A DNA stretch of 64,000 bases, taken from NCBI GenBank assembly GCA_963995505.1, contig OZ023194.1, forward strand, positions 10,226,428-10,290,427, given 5' to 3'. The position numbers and the translations under genes are program-made. The stretch comes from Hypericum androsaemum. Its lineage: Eukaryota; Streptophyta; Magnoliopsida; Malpighiales; Hypericaceae. Under the pieces are notes generated by a model. It saw only the letters and a list, made by a program, of their open reading frames with translations. It was not told the DNA's origin and ran no database searches. Below are positions 1-11,347 of this stretch, in pieces (within the stretch, counting starts at the first letter, position 1; each line of letters begins with the position of its first letter).

Positions 1-1020
1 CTAACTTGGGGCAAAGAGTCCTTGGTGTTAGAAGATATCATAATGTGTGTATCAATGGAATGGCTTGGCTCAAAAGGCTATACAAGGGAAAGGAAAATAT
101 AAGGTTAAGCTTTTAAGGCTCTAGGCAAAATTCAATCAAACACCACCCCGTCCTCCCGCAATTTACTCAAAACGGTGAGACAACCGAGTACTCAAAGTAT
201 TTCCCAATTGGCCAGAGCGTATAAGCACCTCATGAACAAAAATGGGAGATGGTGGTCTCCACCTTCGGCTAAAAAATTAGCTCACACAAGATCGCTCATC
301 AACCCTCGAGTCTACCCAACTAGGGAGACCACAAATTTAAACAGGCGAGGGTATGGAGGCTCCACATTGCCATATCTTACAACAAGGGTAAGATTCTTAC
401 TAAGCGCGAGATTCATCTTAAGACGAAGAAATTAAAATTGGGGAGGGGGGGGGGGTGGTGGTTTCAAAATTGTCAAAGTATGCCATAACTTGACCTAAAT
501 AACTTAATCTAGACCTAAGCATTCAAGTTCTTACATGAAACTCCCCCCAACACTTGAACAACACATTGTGTGGGAAGAGCTAGGAAAAGAATACGACAAT
601 GGAAAATGATGACCGTGATGACCTTCGTGGTCAACAAAGTCTTAAAAATAATTCAATCAAAAGTACACATCAAGACCTCTGTGGTCACAACGAATACCAT
701 GATTGAGGACAAAAATAAAACGACAACATGATCATGACCAAAGAGGAGAGATATGGGATGTCCCTGATTTAACGGGTCTTTATTGGGGAGCACGGTTGAA
801 ATGAGCGGAGTTGCTCCCTTGCATCTGCCATCGCTCGGCGAGAGGGCCGCCACCCGGTGGATTCTAGAATTTTACCACTTTTGCTCAAGCTTGTCTTTCG
901 ATTATTGACGACTTCGGGTAGTCACCAAAATAAAATTACTTGGTCACCCGAACGGTGGTGACCACCAAGGGGAGGGGCTTCTTCTACCTACACAAAGAAA
1001 AATAATGAAACATAAAATGC
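1..1020. other. Non-coding stretch, no supported gene
   Basis: No recognisable protein domain or gene structure was found. The only notable feature is a G-rich run at about 440-460. Because degenerate gypsy protease sequence starts just to the right on the minus strand, this stretch may be the decayed downstream part of the same retroelement. That is inference. Confidence 0.4.
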
Positions 1021-2460
1021 TCATTTATGATCCTTAGCTTGACCTTGCCTCTCTTCAGTTTCATCAGGGATATAAGTTGGATCTAAGTTCCTCTTCCATT
1101 GCTCTTCTTCAGGATTTTCTTGGATAGTCACTTCAACTTCCTCAATCTTGATATCAAGTTTCCTTTGGATGAGTGCGATGCAGAGTTGAGTTATTTTTGG
1201 TTCAAATGCTTCCATGTCGACGTCAGGGGACAAGATACGTACTCTATCAAAAGGGTTATGAGTGTATGATCCAAAGAGCTTGACTGGCATACTACTTTCT
1301 TCTAGCACTTTGGATCTGTCATCGATTTGAAATACTACTCTATTTTCTCCGACTGAGAGTGAAATCGACTTATCGCGACCACCAATTGTAGCCATCCTTC
1401 TTGTCAGGAATGGACTTCCTAATACTGGGAGGAGTTCTTTTGTGCTTATGAGCTCAATCTCTATGAAGTCTTCCTTGAACTCATACCCTTAAAATATGAT
1501 TTGAACTTCCTTAGCATAAACTACTGGGGTGATTGTCCTCCCGTTAGCCAGTTGAATGCTTGGGTGGCATGGGTATAGTCTAATAAAATTCATCTTCTTC
1601 CAAAGTTGAATTGGCAAAACGTTCGTTGAAGCTCTTCCTTTGCACCTGGAAAGGGGAACATTTACTCCTCTAATCACCACTGAAATTCTAAGACTTGGGT
1701 TCTTCCTTCTGGGATTGCTCGGCTTACCGACCTTCTCCTAGAATGCTGCATCATCGTCATCCTTCACGCCCCTATCCCTTTTGCTCCTAGATGGTGGAAT
1801 CTTTTTCGTGTTGATGATAAAGCATTCTTCCTTGCCCATTTGGAAGCCCAATTTAGAGGTGGACTTGATGTTGTTGCAGTCTAAATTTTTGAATTGGTCA
1901 TCTCCCTCTGGCTCTATCCCTGATATCATCCCATCTTCTTCTGTAGTTATGTGCATCCAATGGTTTCTGAGCTTAAGATCCAATGCGCGATTTTTTACGT
2001 CTATTAAAAATTGGGTTGTTGCCAAGAATGGCAGTCCCAATATTATAATTCTTTCGATCCCTCCAGGATCATGTATGATTTCAAAGTTAGCTTGTACCTC
2101 GGCCCCCTTGACCAAAATTGTCCACTCCATCAACTTTTCCACTGGGACCGATATTTACCCATTTGCCATACGTAACTGGATTTGAGAAGGGGTCAACGGG
2201 TGTGATTCTAATTCCTTCCACAGTTATAGTGGCATTACATTCACAAAAGATCATGCGTCTATGATTGCCATTTGTGCCAACTCCTTCTTCACTTCTACAA
2301 GAATTGTGATTCCGCCAGGGTCTCCATGTATGTGATTTATTTTTTGGGTGCCTTCGTGCAGATCTCGTTCTTCACTGACAATCATTTAGTATTCTTGTTC
2401 TGGTTTATCCTCTATGGCATGTACTGAAGTGAAGAATGAATATATATTCACAACAGATCT
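1021..2460 (-). mobile_element. Degenerate Ty3/gypsy pol remnant (retropepsin segments)
   Basis: Read on the minus strand, 2142-1738 encodes a retropepsin-like segment ending in the flap-to-tail motif IIILGLPFLATTQFLIDVKN, close to the gypsy consensus ILGRPFLAT...IDV. Further on, 1680-1489 encodes STNVLPIQLWKKMNF and IQLANGRTITPV, resembling the gypsy pattern of a Ser/Ala-rich active site followed by IQLADGS. Then 1395-1021, extended upstream, carries LPVLGSPFL followed by a beta-strand-like tail. Two protease-like segments therefore lie one after the other, with frames broken by stops. No reverse transcriptase or integrase is visible. The catalytic D-S/T-G triad is not intact in either segment. 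This is a dead pol fragment; the exact lineage cannot be named. Confidence 0.65.
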
Positions 2461-2492
2461 CTCTTGGGAAAAGTAAGATGCTGCAATCCTTG

Positions 2493-3305
2493 CTATCGAA
2501 AATTAAAATGTAAAGAGGGGAAGGCAGTGGACAAACCAACCTTAGATTTTGCACAACCGATGTCACAGATCATTTCACAGCCACTTGCACAGCGATAAGC
2601 GCAAAGCCTCGGGTTTCTGTCACCTTCACAAACATGGCATGAAAGCATCCCAGTACCATAGTCCTCAACCTCAAACTCCTCAAGAATGAGAGGGTGTACA
2701 TGGCATTTATGTTTGATGGTTTTGGGCAATGGTCCACATCTCAGATGCAGAAAGAAATCATTGCATTGTACACAACGGAATATGGCAGAGCCTAGGCAGT
2801 ATCTGCCGTAGGCATAGCATATGCCCTCCATAGGCATGTTCTCTATAACAGCAAGAAAGTGATCATGACCGTCGTACTTGATCCAAGCAATTGAAAAAGC
2901 GCATAGGATATCCGCCTGGAATTCACATTCATTGCAATAATAGGCCCGAGATACATCACCATCCACATAGGCAAGTACCTCGTTTCTGCATATACTGCAT
3001 TTTACTCTCCTTGAGGCTGATATCCGCATTGTGAGCCGATGATCGGGATTATAAGGATGCACAATCTCTGTAGGTAAGCTAGCACAAGGCTCATGGAACC
3101 ACAGATCGCAAATGTTGCAAAAATACGCTGTATTGGAACATCTTTTAGCGCAAATCTCACAATGAGCTCTGTGATCGTATCTCGGTTTGCACAGCTTAAG
3201 CAAATGGTTGTGGTAAATGCTTTTGAAAATACTGCAATCTTCCCTCAATTCCATAGCACAGCTAACACAGAGGTCCAATTGGCAATGACCACACCGGAAA
3301 GTCAA
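2493..3305 (-). pseudogene. DC1 (Cys/His-rich C1) domain protein, truncated gene
   Basis: An open frame of 270 codons on the minus strand encodes repeated DC1 zinc-binding modules. It shows CGHCQLDLCVSCAM, then HCEICAKRC...CNICDLWFHEPC, then CSICRNEV...CNECEFQADILC, then FRCVQCNDFFLHLRC, and a last CHVCEGD...CDIGCAKSK module. DC1 proteins are plant-specific, often stress-linked, and bind zinc and possibly lipids or other proteins. The frame has no ATG: the 5' end is open and runs straight into the poly(A) tail of a LINE at about 3319-3326, so the N-terminal part is missing or displaced. At the other end a good splice donor follows the last module (exon end near 2541, AAG|GTTGG), but the next exon is not found because gypsy sequence follows. 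It is best read as one exon of a broken gene, although the exon itself has no stop or frameshift. Confidence 0.8.
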
Positions 3306-5600
3306 ACCATAATAATTCTTTTTTTTATAAAGTAAATATTTTGTATATTAACTCCAACATACTTACATAATGGTTAGCAGTTGCAAAGAATGCAAGCTGC
3401 AGCCAAGGAAAAATATCAAAAAGTACACCGAGTTACACCGTATCTTTGAGAGCTAATATTACATCGTGAAATTGAAAGTGGGTAGCAATTCTCAACCAAA
3501 AAGACCACTCGGATGTTGGATTTTATAAACACGAACCCTAGGTTCGTAGCAGCGGAAGATAAAATTTTTCACTATCACCGAATCTGATCATGGCTGTATA
3601 ACATAAAATCAAGACAACAACATAGTTAGAGAATTCTTACAGTGCTTTGTAGATCGAATCCTCAACTATGGTATCCACGTAGTCCTCGTCTACGAACTCC
3701 TTGACAGTTGAAATCTTCGAGAATTCGCTAGGAGAATTCTTTATCGAAGAAACTAGAGAAAATATGTCTTGTATCTATGTTAATAAATTTCTCTGTAAAA
3801 ATCTTTGATATCCACATATATGTATATTAAAATAATTAACCAACTCCTACCCTTTTAGGAGTAGGTTTCACACGAGGCAAGGTTGGAAGCCCTTAGTGGC
3901 TTCCAACATTGACTTCCCTTTTGGGCCTCCAAGCCCATTCTATTATTTTCTTGACCCAGTCAATATGTCCAACATCTAATAGATTTTACTATACATATTA
4001 GTATTTAATTAAATCCAACTTAATTAAATAATTACAATTATAATTCCATCTAATAGAATTATAATATTTCTCTATAGATTATATATTCTTGATCAAGTCA
4101 ATATTTAATCTAACCAACTTCAATTCGTAAACTAAGACTACTTGTTGTGTGACACATAGGCCCTCACATGTCAATCGATTAGTCGAACTAATGGTCTTAG
4201 TCGAACCCTAGATAATAGACCAGACAATCTCAACATATGAGGTACGTTGCGAGGATACTGCAACTACCTGTAATGTGAAGCTCACAGTGATACGGTCCTT
4301 TTATTCGTGAATACTCGATTAAGTCTAGAGCATGATGAAGTGTCTATTCAAATAACTTAATCATATTATCTCATTCTACTAATTGATCATATTGTCACTT
4401 TTAGACACCATTCTAAAAGTAACGTGCATTAGCCAATGACTAACGATCCAATTAGTTATGAGAAGACAAGTATTCTCTCCAAGTCTATTTGAGGAATGAA
4501 TCCTATTCTTGGCTCAACTACCACGCACATGCACTTCGTGATGTACCCAACACATGCCGTATCTATCCCGTCAGGAGTCTAAGCGTTGGTCATGGTCAAA
4601 GCCCATCACTCTGTACATGTCGTGCGTATTGACCTCAAGTCGGAGGACTATTACACTACTCCACAAACCGATATTCCCGTAAATACGTAAATAGAATACA
4701 CCAAATAGTTTCTCGGTCGGGTATGCCAATACTCTCCAAAGTATATGTGCATCCATCATGAAATACCTAGTATCTCGTAGTTGTGAGAACCACTACATCC
4801 TCTAAGGATATGATGCAGATTGCACACCAATCTCAATCGCATCATCGATATCCCATTCTCGATGATCATTGATTGTGGCTATTTAAGAACTACGTGCATA
4901 GTCATATGAGATCTCACATTCTCAATGACAACACTAGTTCATGGGAACATAAACATGAATATATGCAAACAATCAAACATTATATTCATTTATGTAATGC
5001 TGAATATTATTAATGCACATTAATAATATAACTAAATGTGATCAAGTATAATTTCCTTATATCGATTGTCTCTAGGACATCTATACCAACATCGGATTTG
5101 TGCCTATAAATACTGGTATGCAATCTCCCAGCATCAAAATTTTCGTGTTCAAACACCACCCTATTCCTCATCTTCCACACACACAAGCAAACCGTGGCAA
5201 ATAGCGTGTACCATATCTTCTTTGAGACTTTCCCACAAACCTGGCCATCTCATACATCCGAAAATGACAAGGTAGAGCCTCTCATACACCAACTAATGCC
5301 AACCATCCTAGCAAAAGAGTTCCAGATCTTCATTATATGATTGCATTGAAGAAAAAAATGATTTGAAGACTCTTCAGCTAGGCCACATAAGGGACAGAGG
5401 ATATCTGAGATACCAAGAAGACTAACTCTATGCAAATTATCTTTTGTTTTGATCCGACCCTGTAAGACCATCCATAGGAAGCAGCTGACCTTGAAAAATA
5501 TGAGTTTAGTGCAACCATGCCTGAGAACTGAAGGAGCATAGAAGAAGAAACCAACCTCCCCGAAATCCAAAAAATCCCACAAAATCTTTTCAACCCAACC
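3306..5600 (-). mobile_element. LINE (non-LTR) retrotransposon 3' fragment, split by a solo LTR
   Basis: On the minus strand 5582-5250 encodes a reverse-transcriptase zinc-binding (zf-RVT) segment: VSCFLWMVLQGRIKTKDNL, then CPLCGLAEESSNHFFLQC. Frame-shifted LINE-like coding continues to about 5097. The 1578-bp LTR at 3514-5091 then interrupts. The LINE resumes at 3508 with a reading (EWSFWLRIATHFQFHD) that joins in frame if the LTR and one TSD copy are mentally removed. The element ends in a poly(A) tail seen as T's at 3319-3326. The 5' boundary near 5600 is uncertain. No target-site duplication was found for the LINE. The tail sits directly against the DC1 exon, so the LINE probably inserted into that gene. 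Confidence 0.75.
3514..5091. mobile_element. Solo LTR, 1578 bp, with 5-bp TSD TCGGA
   Basis: The segment begins TGTTGG and ends CCAACA, a standard LTR terminus. It is flanked by the perfect direct repeat TCGGA at 3509-3513 and 5092-5096. No coding domain or second LTR is present. This is the signature of an LTR retrotransposon that recombined between its two LTRs. It lies inside the LINE 3' fragment. Short open frames within it are not supported as genes. Superfamily is not assignable from the LTR alone. Confidence 0.9.
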
Positions 5601-5886
5601 TCCCCTTCTTCCCAGAACCCTTTTAACCCTTGAGATTTCTTAACCCGTAAGTAGAGTTACATCTCCGGTTATGATCTAAATGACGATCTTTAGAGGTAAT
5701 TTAGGAAAGACAGAACATGATATCGATTGATTTAGAGGACGAGGTCCATATCGTCTCAAATCAACAACAACATGGAAGTGGCATCATCGATTAATAAAAA
5801 CAATGGGAAGATGGTGGAGGGTAACGACGTTGTTGTTGGATGATTATGATTATTATTATTATTGTTACTGTTAACCCTTTGGACTT

Positions 5887-6385
5887 TGTTGGGATTCCAA
5901 CCTTGTGATCCAGAATCGGGCTACCTTCTGGGTTCCCCTTTTATTGCCATTGTTAGAGATGTCAAGAAATTGAATAGGAAAGATTTGTGGGCTTATTTCT
6001 AGTTTAGTTTGGACTCTTGTTTTGTACTTCTAATTCGACCTAAATAAATTACTTAATGTATAAGAGTTTGCCTCTATATAAAAACATCTTACCTAAGAAT
6101 TTTGTATGGCTTTGTGGCTCGGAAATTTATCAATAAAAGTTCTCATTTTTCTCAGTGGACGTAGGCATTAGGCCGAACCACGTTATATTTTGCGTCAGTG
6201 TTCTTTGCACATTTTGTTCTCTAAGTTGTTGAATTCCTAACAAGTGATATCAAGAGTTAAGGTTGGAGGATGTTGGATCATGGCGCGAAGTTTGCTCTTG
6301 TGAAGTTCGATGGTTCATCAAATTTTAGTTATGGTAAAGGCGTGTCAAGGATCTCCTCGTGCCACAAGGGATGGTTTGCCTGTGA
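5887..6385 (+). mobile_element. Copia 5' fragment: LTR, PBS and start of gag
   Basis: Positions 5887-6242 (TGTTGG...CTAACA) match the LTRs of the copia element at 44.6-47.4 kb, including the promoter region around tctatataaaaacat near 6075 and the 3' part with atcaataaaagttctc. A degraded primer-binding site follows, gtgatatcaagag instead of tggtatcagag. The start of gag comes next, with wording close to gaagttcgatggttcatc at about 6305. Similarity stops near 6380, exactly where a 22-bp tandem repeat begins. There is no second LTR, so it is a truncated relative of the 44.6-kb element. Confidence 0.75.
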
Positions 6386-6462
6386 AGTGATATTAATTTG
6401 CACGTGAAGTGATATTGATTTGCACGTGAAGCGATATTGGTATATTACACATACGATATTGG
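6382..6462. repeat. Short 22-bp tandem repeat (three units plus traces)
   Basis: Units of the form gtgatattgatttgcacgtgaa follow each other from about 6382. Further degenerate GATATTGGT words run to about 6462. The same 22-bp period and GATATTGGTTT core occur at 31.0-31.6 kb and 41.8-42.0 kb. Confidence 0.7.
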
Positions 6463-6937
6463 TACAAATGTAAACCAATATCAGTCAACAAAAACGAAGG
6501 CCTAAAAAAAGTAACTTACTAGGAACCAAGAAAATTACTTGAAACCTAAAAAGAATGCAACATTATTATTATTTTCAAGCCATCCCAAAATGAGAAGAAG
6601 TAACGTGTACATAAATATTTCATAAAATAGGAAAATAACTAAATGAAAATATCATCCACCTTCTGTTCCACCTTAGCATCCTCAAAACCCATTTCTTGAT
6701 TTTCATCATCGTACCTCTTGCATCCTCCTGCAGTGGGCAACAAAACAAGTCCACAATTTTGCTTAGCTACTAAAATGAAGACAAAAAACAGAGTACTGGC
6801 AGATCACTATCGAGCTCCAACCTCACTTATGTGCAATAATTATCGACAAACATCGTATTGACATCATTCCACTCTCTTCCTGCACTAAAAAAATAATTAA
6901 ATAAATAGAACTTGGACTGTTTTCAAAGGACACAAAC
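6463..6937. other. Non-coding stretch, no supported gene
   Basis: No domain, LTR terminus or clear repeat was found. If the adjacent ZIP exon were a working gene its next exon would lie here on the minus strand, but no ZIP transmembrane coding (for example the expected VLELGIVSHS region) could be found. Confidence 0.4.
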
Positions 6938-7433
6938 CTGAGAAACGACGACATGCCGGATACCACTCTGCTCGTCACTATCCTCGAATCCGTGATCGTG
7001 CTCGTGCGTATGCCCATGACCATGCCCATGATCGTTGTGGGAAATGGCAGCAGTGATGCGCCCGTCGCACGCTCCATCAACCTGGGCGTGGTTGTGGCTA
7101 TGGTGGGCAGCATGTGTCCGCAACCCGACAATGTGCATCCCTCCGCCTTCCTCCCCCCCGAAGACCTTCCCACCGGTGGGCGGTTCCCTGTCCTTTTCCT
7201 CCAATAACGGGTTAGACGATCCCGTCCCAACCCGGCCCCCTGCTGCCCTTGTGGGCCGCCCCCTGCTTCCGCTCGTAGTAATGGGTCCCGACGAAGTCCA
7301 GGAGCAGTGTCAGCAGCAACGCCACCATCGCAAAGAACCTGGAGAACGAGAACTTCGACCAGGTGATGGAGATGCCGACAATGCCGGCGACGGGAATAGA
7401 CGCCATCGCGACAAACTGAAGGGAGTCTGAAAC
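6938..7433 (-). pseudogene. ZIP-family zinc/iron transporter, broken exon
   Basis: ZIP transporters move Zn, Fe and related metals into the cytosol through eight membrane helices. Minus-strand coding from about 7433 reads [19 protein letters not shown] (helix I) and passes straight to [19 protein letters not shown] (helix III) and [13 protein letters not shown]. Helix II and its loop are therefore deleted. A frameshift near 7205-7212 follows. The shifted frame carries [15 protein letters not shown] and HAAHHSHNH, then the His-rich loop [13 protein letters not shown], and ends IRHVVVSQ at a good donor (CAG|GTTTG, exon end 6938). The downstream helices IV-VIII are absent, and an in-frame stop lies just upstream of the first helix. 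The copy has an internal deletion, a frameshift and a missing 3' half, so it is non-functional. Confidence 0.85.
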
Positions 7434-7751
7434 CTATTGGGTCGGCTAAGTTTCTTCGATGTCGTCGATCGGCTTTTTCAAGGTTCCGTTGATGGCTTCT
7501 TCTTGGAGGAGAGAATGAAATTCAAATGGATTTTTTAAAAATAATTCTAGAAGAAGAAGATGAAGAGAAAGAGGGCTACAGATGTTGGACTTCGTGGGCT
7601 ACATGCTAGGGTAGGTGGGTGTTAATCCTGGTTTGGGATTTGGGGGTTAAAAATTTTGTAGGTTAAAAACCCATAATGTCCTCAATCATTTTGGATTGTC
7701 AGTTCGGTAAAAAATAAAATTAATCAAATCGAACGGTCCAGATTTTACCGA
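7434..7751. other. Flank of broken ZIP exon, no gene
   Basis: No coding signal was found. An A/G-rich tract (gaagaagaagatgaagagaa) lies near 7551. The stretch may belong to whatever element carries the ZIP fragment and the inverted repeat to its right, but no matching terminal repeat was found on the left side. Confidence 0.35.
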
Positions 7752-8023
7752 AAATCTTCCCGGAAACAAGAAAAATTGGTCCCGGAGATCTTTTCTGGCA
7801 AAGTCCGGTCATCTAATTGACGTTCCAACCCCAACATAATAAAACTACTTTTCCAGAACAAATACGACGTCGTTTTTGTTTCGGGAAAGTAGAGGTAGTT
7901 GGTGCCGTCGTTTTTGTTCCGACAAAGTAGTTTTATTAGGATGGGGTTGGAACGTCAATTAGATGACCGGACTTTGCCGGAAAAGATCTCCGGGATCAAT
8001 TTTTCTTGTTTCCGGGAAGATTT
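7752..8023. repeat. Long inverted repeat (MITE/foldback-like), arms about 105-115 bp
   Basis: The left arm (about 7752-7860, starting aaaatcttcccggaaacaag) is the reverse complement of the right arm (about 7908-8023, ending cttgtttccgggaagattt). Only scattered mismatches are seen, and the spacer is short and itself contains acgacgtcgt. The structure would fold into a near-perfect hairpin. It is followed at 8040-8160 by repeats of tagtgaccatggata-like words that often occur in plant DNA-transposon ends. Confidence 0.85.
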
Positions 8024-8164
8024 CTGACAAAAAAGTGGCCGGAGTGACCATACGTGAGTAATTTAGTATAGATTAGTGACCATAAAGGATAAAAAATTAG
8101 CTTAGTGACCATGGATAAAAAATTATTAAAGTTTAGTGACCATGGATATTTTTTACCCATCATT

Positions 8165-8810
8165 TTTGTGGTGACATGGCATGCGTGCCGGCTATAAAGA
8201 AATTCCATCTCGTAGGTTATGACGTGATTTATCTTTTTTTCAAAAATTCCCCCATTAATATTCAAACCTCTAGTGATGAATATTTAAATGGAAATTTTTG
8301 AAAAAATATAAACAAAGCTCAGATTGTCTCAACACATCATCGTCACCTATGGGGTGGAATTTTTGTACAACTTGCGTGCCGCATCAGGAAAAAAAAAGGC
8401 TATGTTTGGTCACGGAAGCTTGGGCAGCTACCCAAGTGGTTAAATGCCACACCATAGAAATTACTAGAACCGATTTGATTAGATTTAAATCAAATAATCA
8501 AATGTGTCATGACATCAAACCACATAATATTACAGTACATTTCTCCCTACCTTCTAAATACATGAGTATGTCATTTTTTTAGTAGAATTTGTCACGGCTA
8601 TAGAGTCTGAATCTACAAGTCAAAGCTCTTATATACAATTAAAAGAAGTGATCATTGGTATGCTTCTGTCACCTTGATCAGAGCTGATGCCTTTCTTTAC
8701 TTGTATTTCTATTAATTTAACTATTATTATCAAGTCAACCTGCCCAATCCTATTATTTTAACCATACCTATCGACGGGCAGCTGCTCCATAATTTTTGAA
8801 AGAAAGGTGC
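8165..8810. repeat. Duplicated non-coding block, copy A (partner at 16.4-17.3 kb)
   Basis: Extended stretches match 16390-17280 in the same order and orientation. Examples are aattcccccattaa(a)tattcaaac, ttggtatgcttctgtcacc, gtcaacctgcccaat and the cagctgc(c/t)ccat end. Copy A is continuous where copy B carries about 240 extra bases (16572-16812). The match stops near 8800-8810, at the junction with the truncated end of the copia element. Confidence 0.8.
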
Positions 8811-9840
8811 ACCTTGATATTCTTTGATTGCAAGTCCTAATTTTTTCCTTATCCTAATAAAATCTCCTTCATCTGAGGACTTGGTAAATATATCTGCTAA
8901 TTAATTTTTCGAGCATACAAAATGTAGCTCTATATCACTTTTTTGGACATAATCTCTAAGAAAGTGGTGCCTAATTTCAATGTGCTTGGTGCGGGAATGT
9001 TGCACCGAATTTTTGCTAAGACAAATAGCACTAGTATTATTGCACATAATTGATATTTTTTTGAAATTCATACTCTAGTCTTGGAGTTGTTGCTTCATCC
9101 AGAGAAGTTGAGAACATCAACTTCCATCTGAGATGTACTCCGCATCTGCCGTTGAAAGAGACCAAGATATCAGCATGTTTCCAAGCAATTGGCATGTTCC
9201 TGATGTACTCTTTCTATATGGCTTGCAACCTCCATAGTTAGCATCAGAATATCTAATTAAATTAAATTCACTTTTCTTAGGGTACCAAATACCCATATCA
9301 GTTATTTTCTTTAGATATCTAAAGATTTATTTAATAGTCATAAAAAATACTTCCATGAGACTAGACTGAAATCTAGTACACATGCAAATACTGAATAATA
9401 TATCAAGACGACTGGAAGTTAAAGAAAGTATGGATTTGATCATACCTCGATACTTCTTCTGATCAAATAGAACACTTTCATCATCTTTGTCTAGTCTAGT
9501 GCTAGCAGCCATAGGAGTGCCTATTGCATTAAGCTTTAACATATCAAAAAAATTTCAAAATATCTTTTATGTATTTAGTTTGACTTATAAAAATTCTCTT
9601 TTTAGATTGGTTAATTTTAAGACCAAGAAAATATTTCAATTCTCTCATCGTACTCATCTCAAATCCTTTTTGCATAGTCTTCCAAAAATCTTTGCACAAA
9701 GAATCATTTGTTGCATAAAAAATAATGTCATCGATATAGATTTTCAGAAGCAACATATTATTCTTTTTATCTTTAATGAACAACATTATATCAATATGTA
9801 CTCTTTTAAAATCTTTTTCAATAAAAAAACCACTCAATTT
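8811..9840 (-). pseudogene. Copia reverse transcriptase C-terminus and RNase H remnant
   Basis: The frame 9837-9544 carries the catalytic RT box as LLKIYIDDIIFYATN (YVDD-type, here YIDD), followed by MRELKYFLGLKI and FISQTKYIKDIL. The next frame, 9542-9327, has MAASTRLDKDD and KYRGMIKSILSLTSSRLDI, the connection region before RNase H. RNase H then continues in broken form to about 8811, its last readable part resembling KLGLAIKEYQGA. The RT extends further upstream to about 10270 in degraded form (for example YGLE.TPRAWYGKL). Confidence 0.8.
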
Positions 9841-10773
9841 TCCGTACCAAGCTCTGGGAGTTTATTCCAAACCATATAAAATTTTATTTTTTCAAACCAT
9901 ATAAAGTTTGTTTAAATGATAAACATGATCATGCTTATCAAAGCTTTCAAAATCGTGTGGTTGTTCTATATAGACTTCTTCTTTCACAATACCATTTAAG
10001 AATGTACTTTTCACGTCCACTTAGTAAAGTTTGAAGTCCACGTGGCACTCAAATGCTAAGAGTAATCGAATGGCTTCTAATCTAGCAATAGGTGCAAAGG
10101 TTCTTTTCGTAATCTATTCCCTCTTCTTGGGAATAACTCTATCTAAGAACAAGTGTCCACACATTACTTCTCTCGTATTGATTTAGCTCTTCATGTATGG
10201 CAATCATCCAAAACTCATCATTTATAGCATTATTTATATCCCTAGTTTTAACTTGAGATAAAAATGCAAGATGTATGCAAGTATTATGAATTACCTTTCG
10301 AGTAAGTATACCTTTTTGTGGATCACCTATTACATGTGTGAGGAGATAATCTTTGACGATTTTCCACTCTCTTATGGCTGGAGGGTGAATTCTTGCATTT
10401 TCATCCTATTCATCATCGCTGATGCTTATATGCACCTCGTCCTTTTCCTCATCAGAAAGGTCAACAACTTCTCTTCCAGATTTCAAGGCTTGTTCATCAA
10501 ACAAGACATGAACGAATTCTTCTACCTTGTTATTTTACTTATTGAATACTCGATAAACTTTAGAGTTAATTGAATAACCCAAGAAGATAGCTTCATCAAT
10601 TTTAGCATCAAATTGCCAAGGTGTTCTTATTGTGCACAAAGCATTTAGATCAAAATATGGAAGTAACAAATATTTGGCTTTCTTCTTTTATACAATTCAT
10701 AAGGAATCTTTTTAAGCAATGATCTAATGGAGGTTCTGTTAATAATATGACAAGCAGTATGAACAACCTCTGC

Positions 10774-11347
10774 CTAAAAATGCTTTGGTAAATTGTACTC
10801 ACAAATTATACTCCTAGCCATTTTCTCTAATGTTCTATTTTTTCTCTCGAACACCCCACTTTGTTGTTGTGTCCTAATATTAGAGAAATTATGACTAATA
10901 CCGTTTTGCTCACAGAAATTTTCAAACTCTGAGTTCTCAAATTCTGTCCCATGATCACTTCTGACATTTATGATCGTTGTACTTTTCTCATTTTGTATTT
11001 TTCTTGCAAAATTTGACAAACACATTGGTTGTTTTGCTCTTTATTCTTAAGAAGAATTCCCAAATAATCTTGGAGTATTCATCTACAAATACAAAATCAT
11101 AGTATTTTTCTTCAAGACTTTGTATCCGAGTTAGTCCAAATAGATCTATGTGAATAACCTCTAAAGGTCGAGAAGTAGACAAATAATATTTCAGTTTACA
11201 TGATGATTTAACGTATTTTCCTTTGGTATATGCTTCACAGAGTTTATTCTTATCAAAAGATAAGCTTGGTAAGCCTTTAACAAATTTAAGCTTAGCAAGT
11301 TTGGATAATGTTCTCATATTAACATGTCCCAACTTCCTGTGCCACAA
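10774..11347 (-). pseudogene. Copia integrase remnant
   Basis: The frame 11347-10988 has the GAG-pre-integrase zinc motif region MWHRKLGHVNMRTLSKLAK and the first catalytic Asp in EVIHIDLFG. The frame 11025-10774 has the second catalytic Asp in VRSDHGTEFEN and then GISHNFSNIRTQQQSGVFER, where the third catalytic residue (Glu of ERKN) is kept. The two halves are in different frames, so the protein is broken. Confidence 0.85.

Noticed and set aside
4571..4759. 62-codon frame within the solo LTR
   Set aside because: Lies in the middle of an LTR, no coding expected and no domain.
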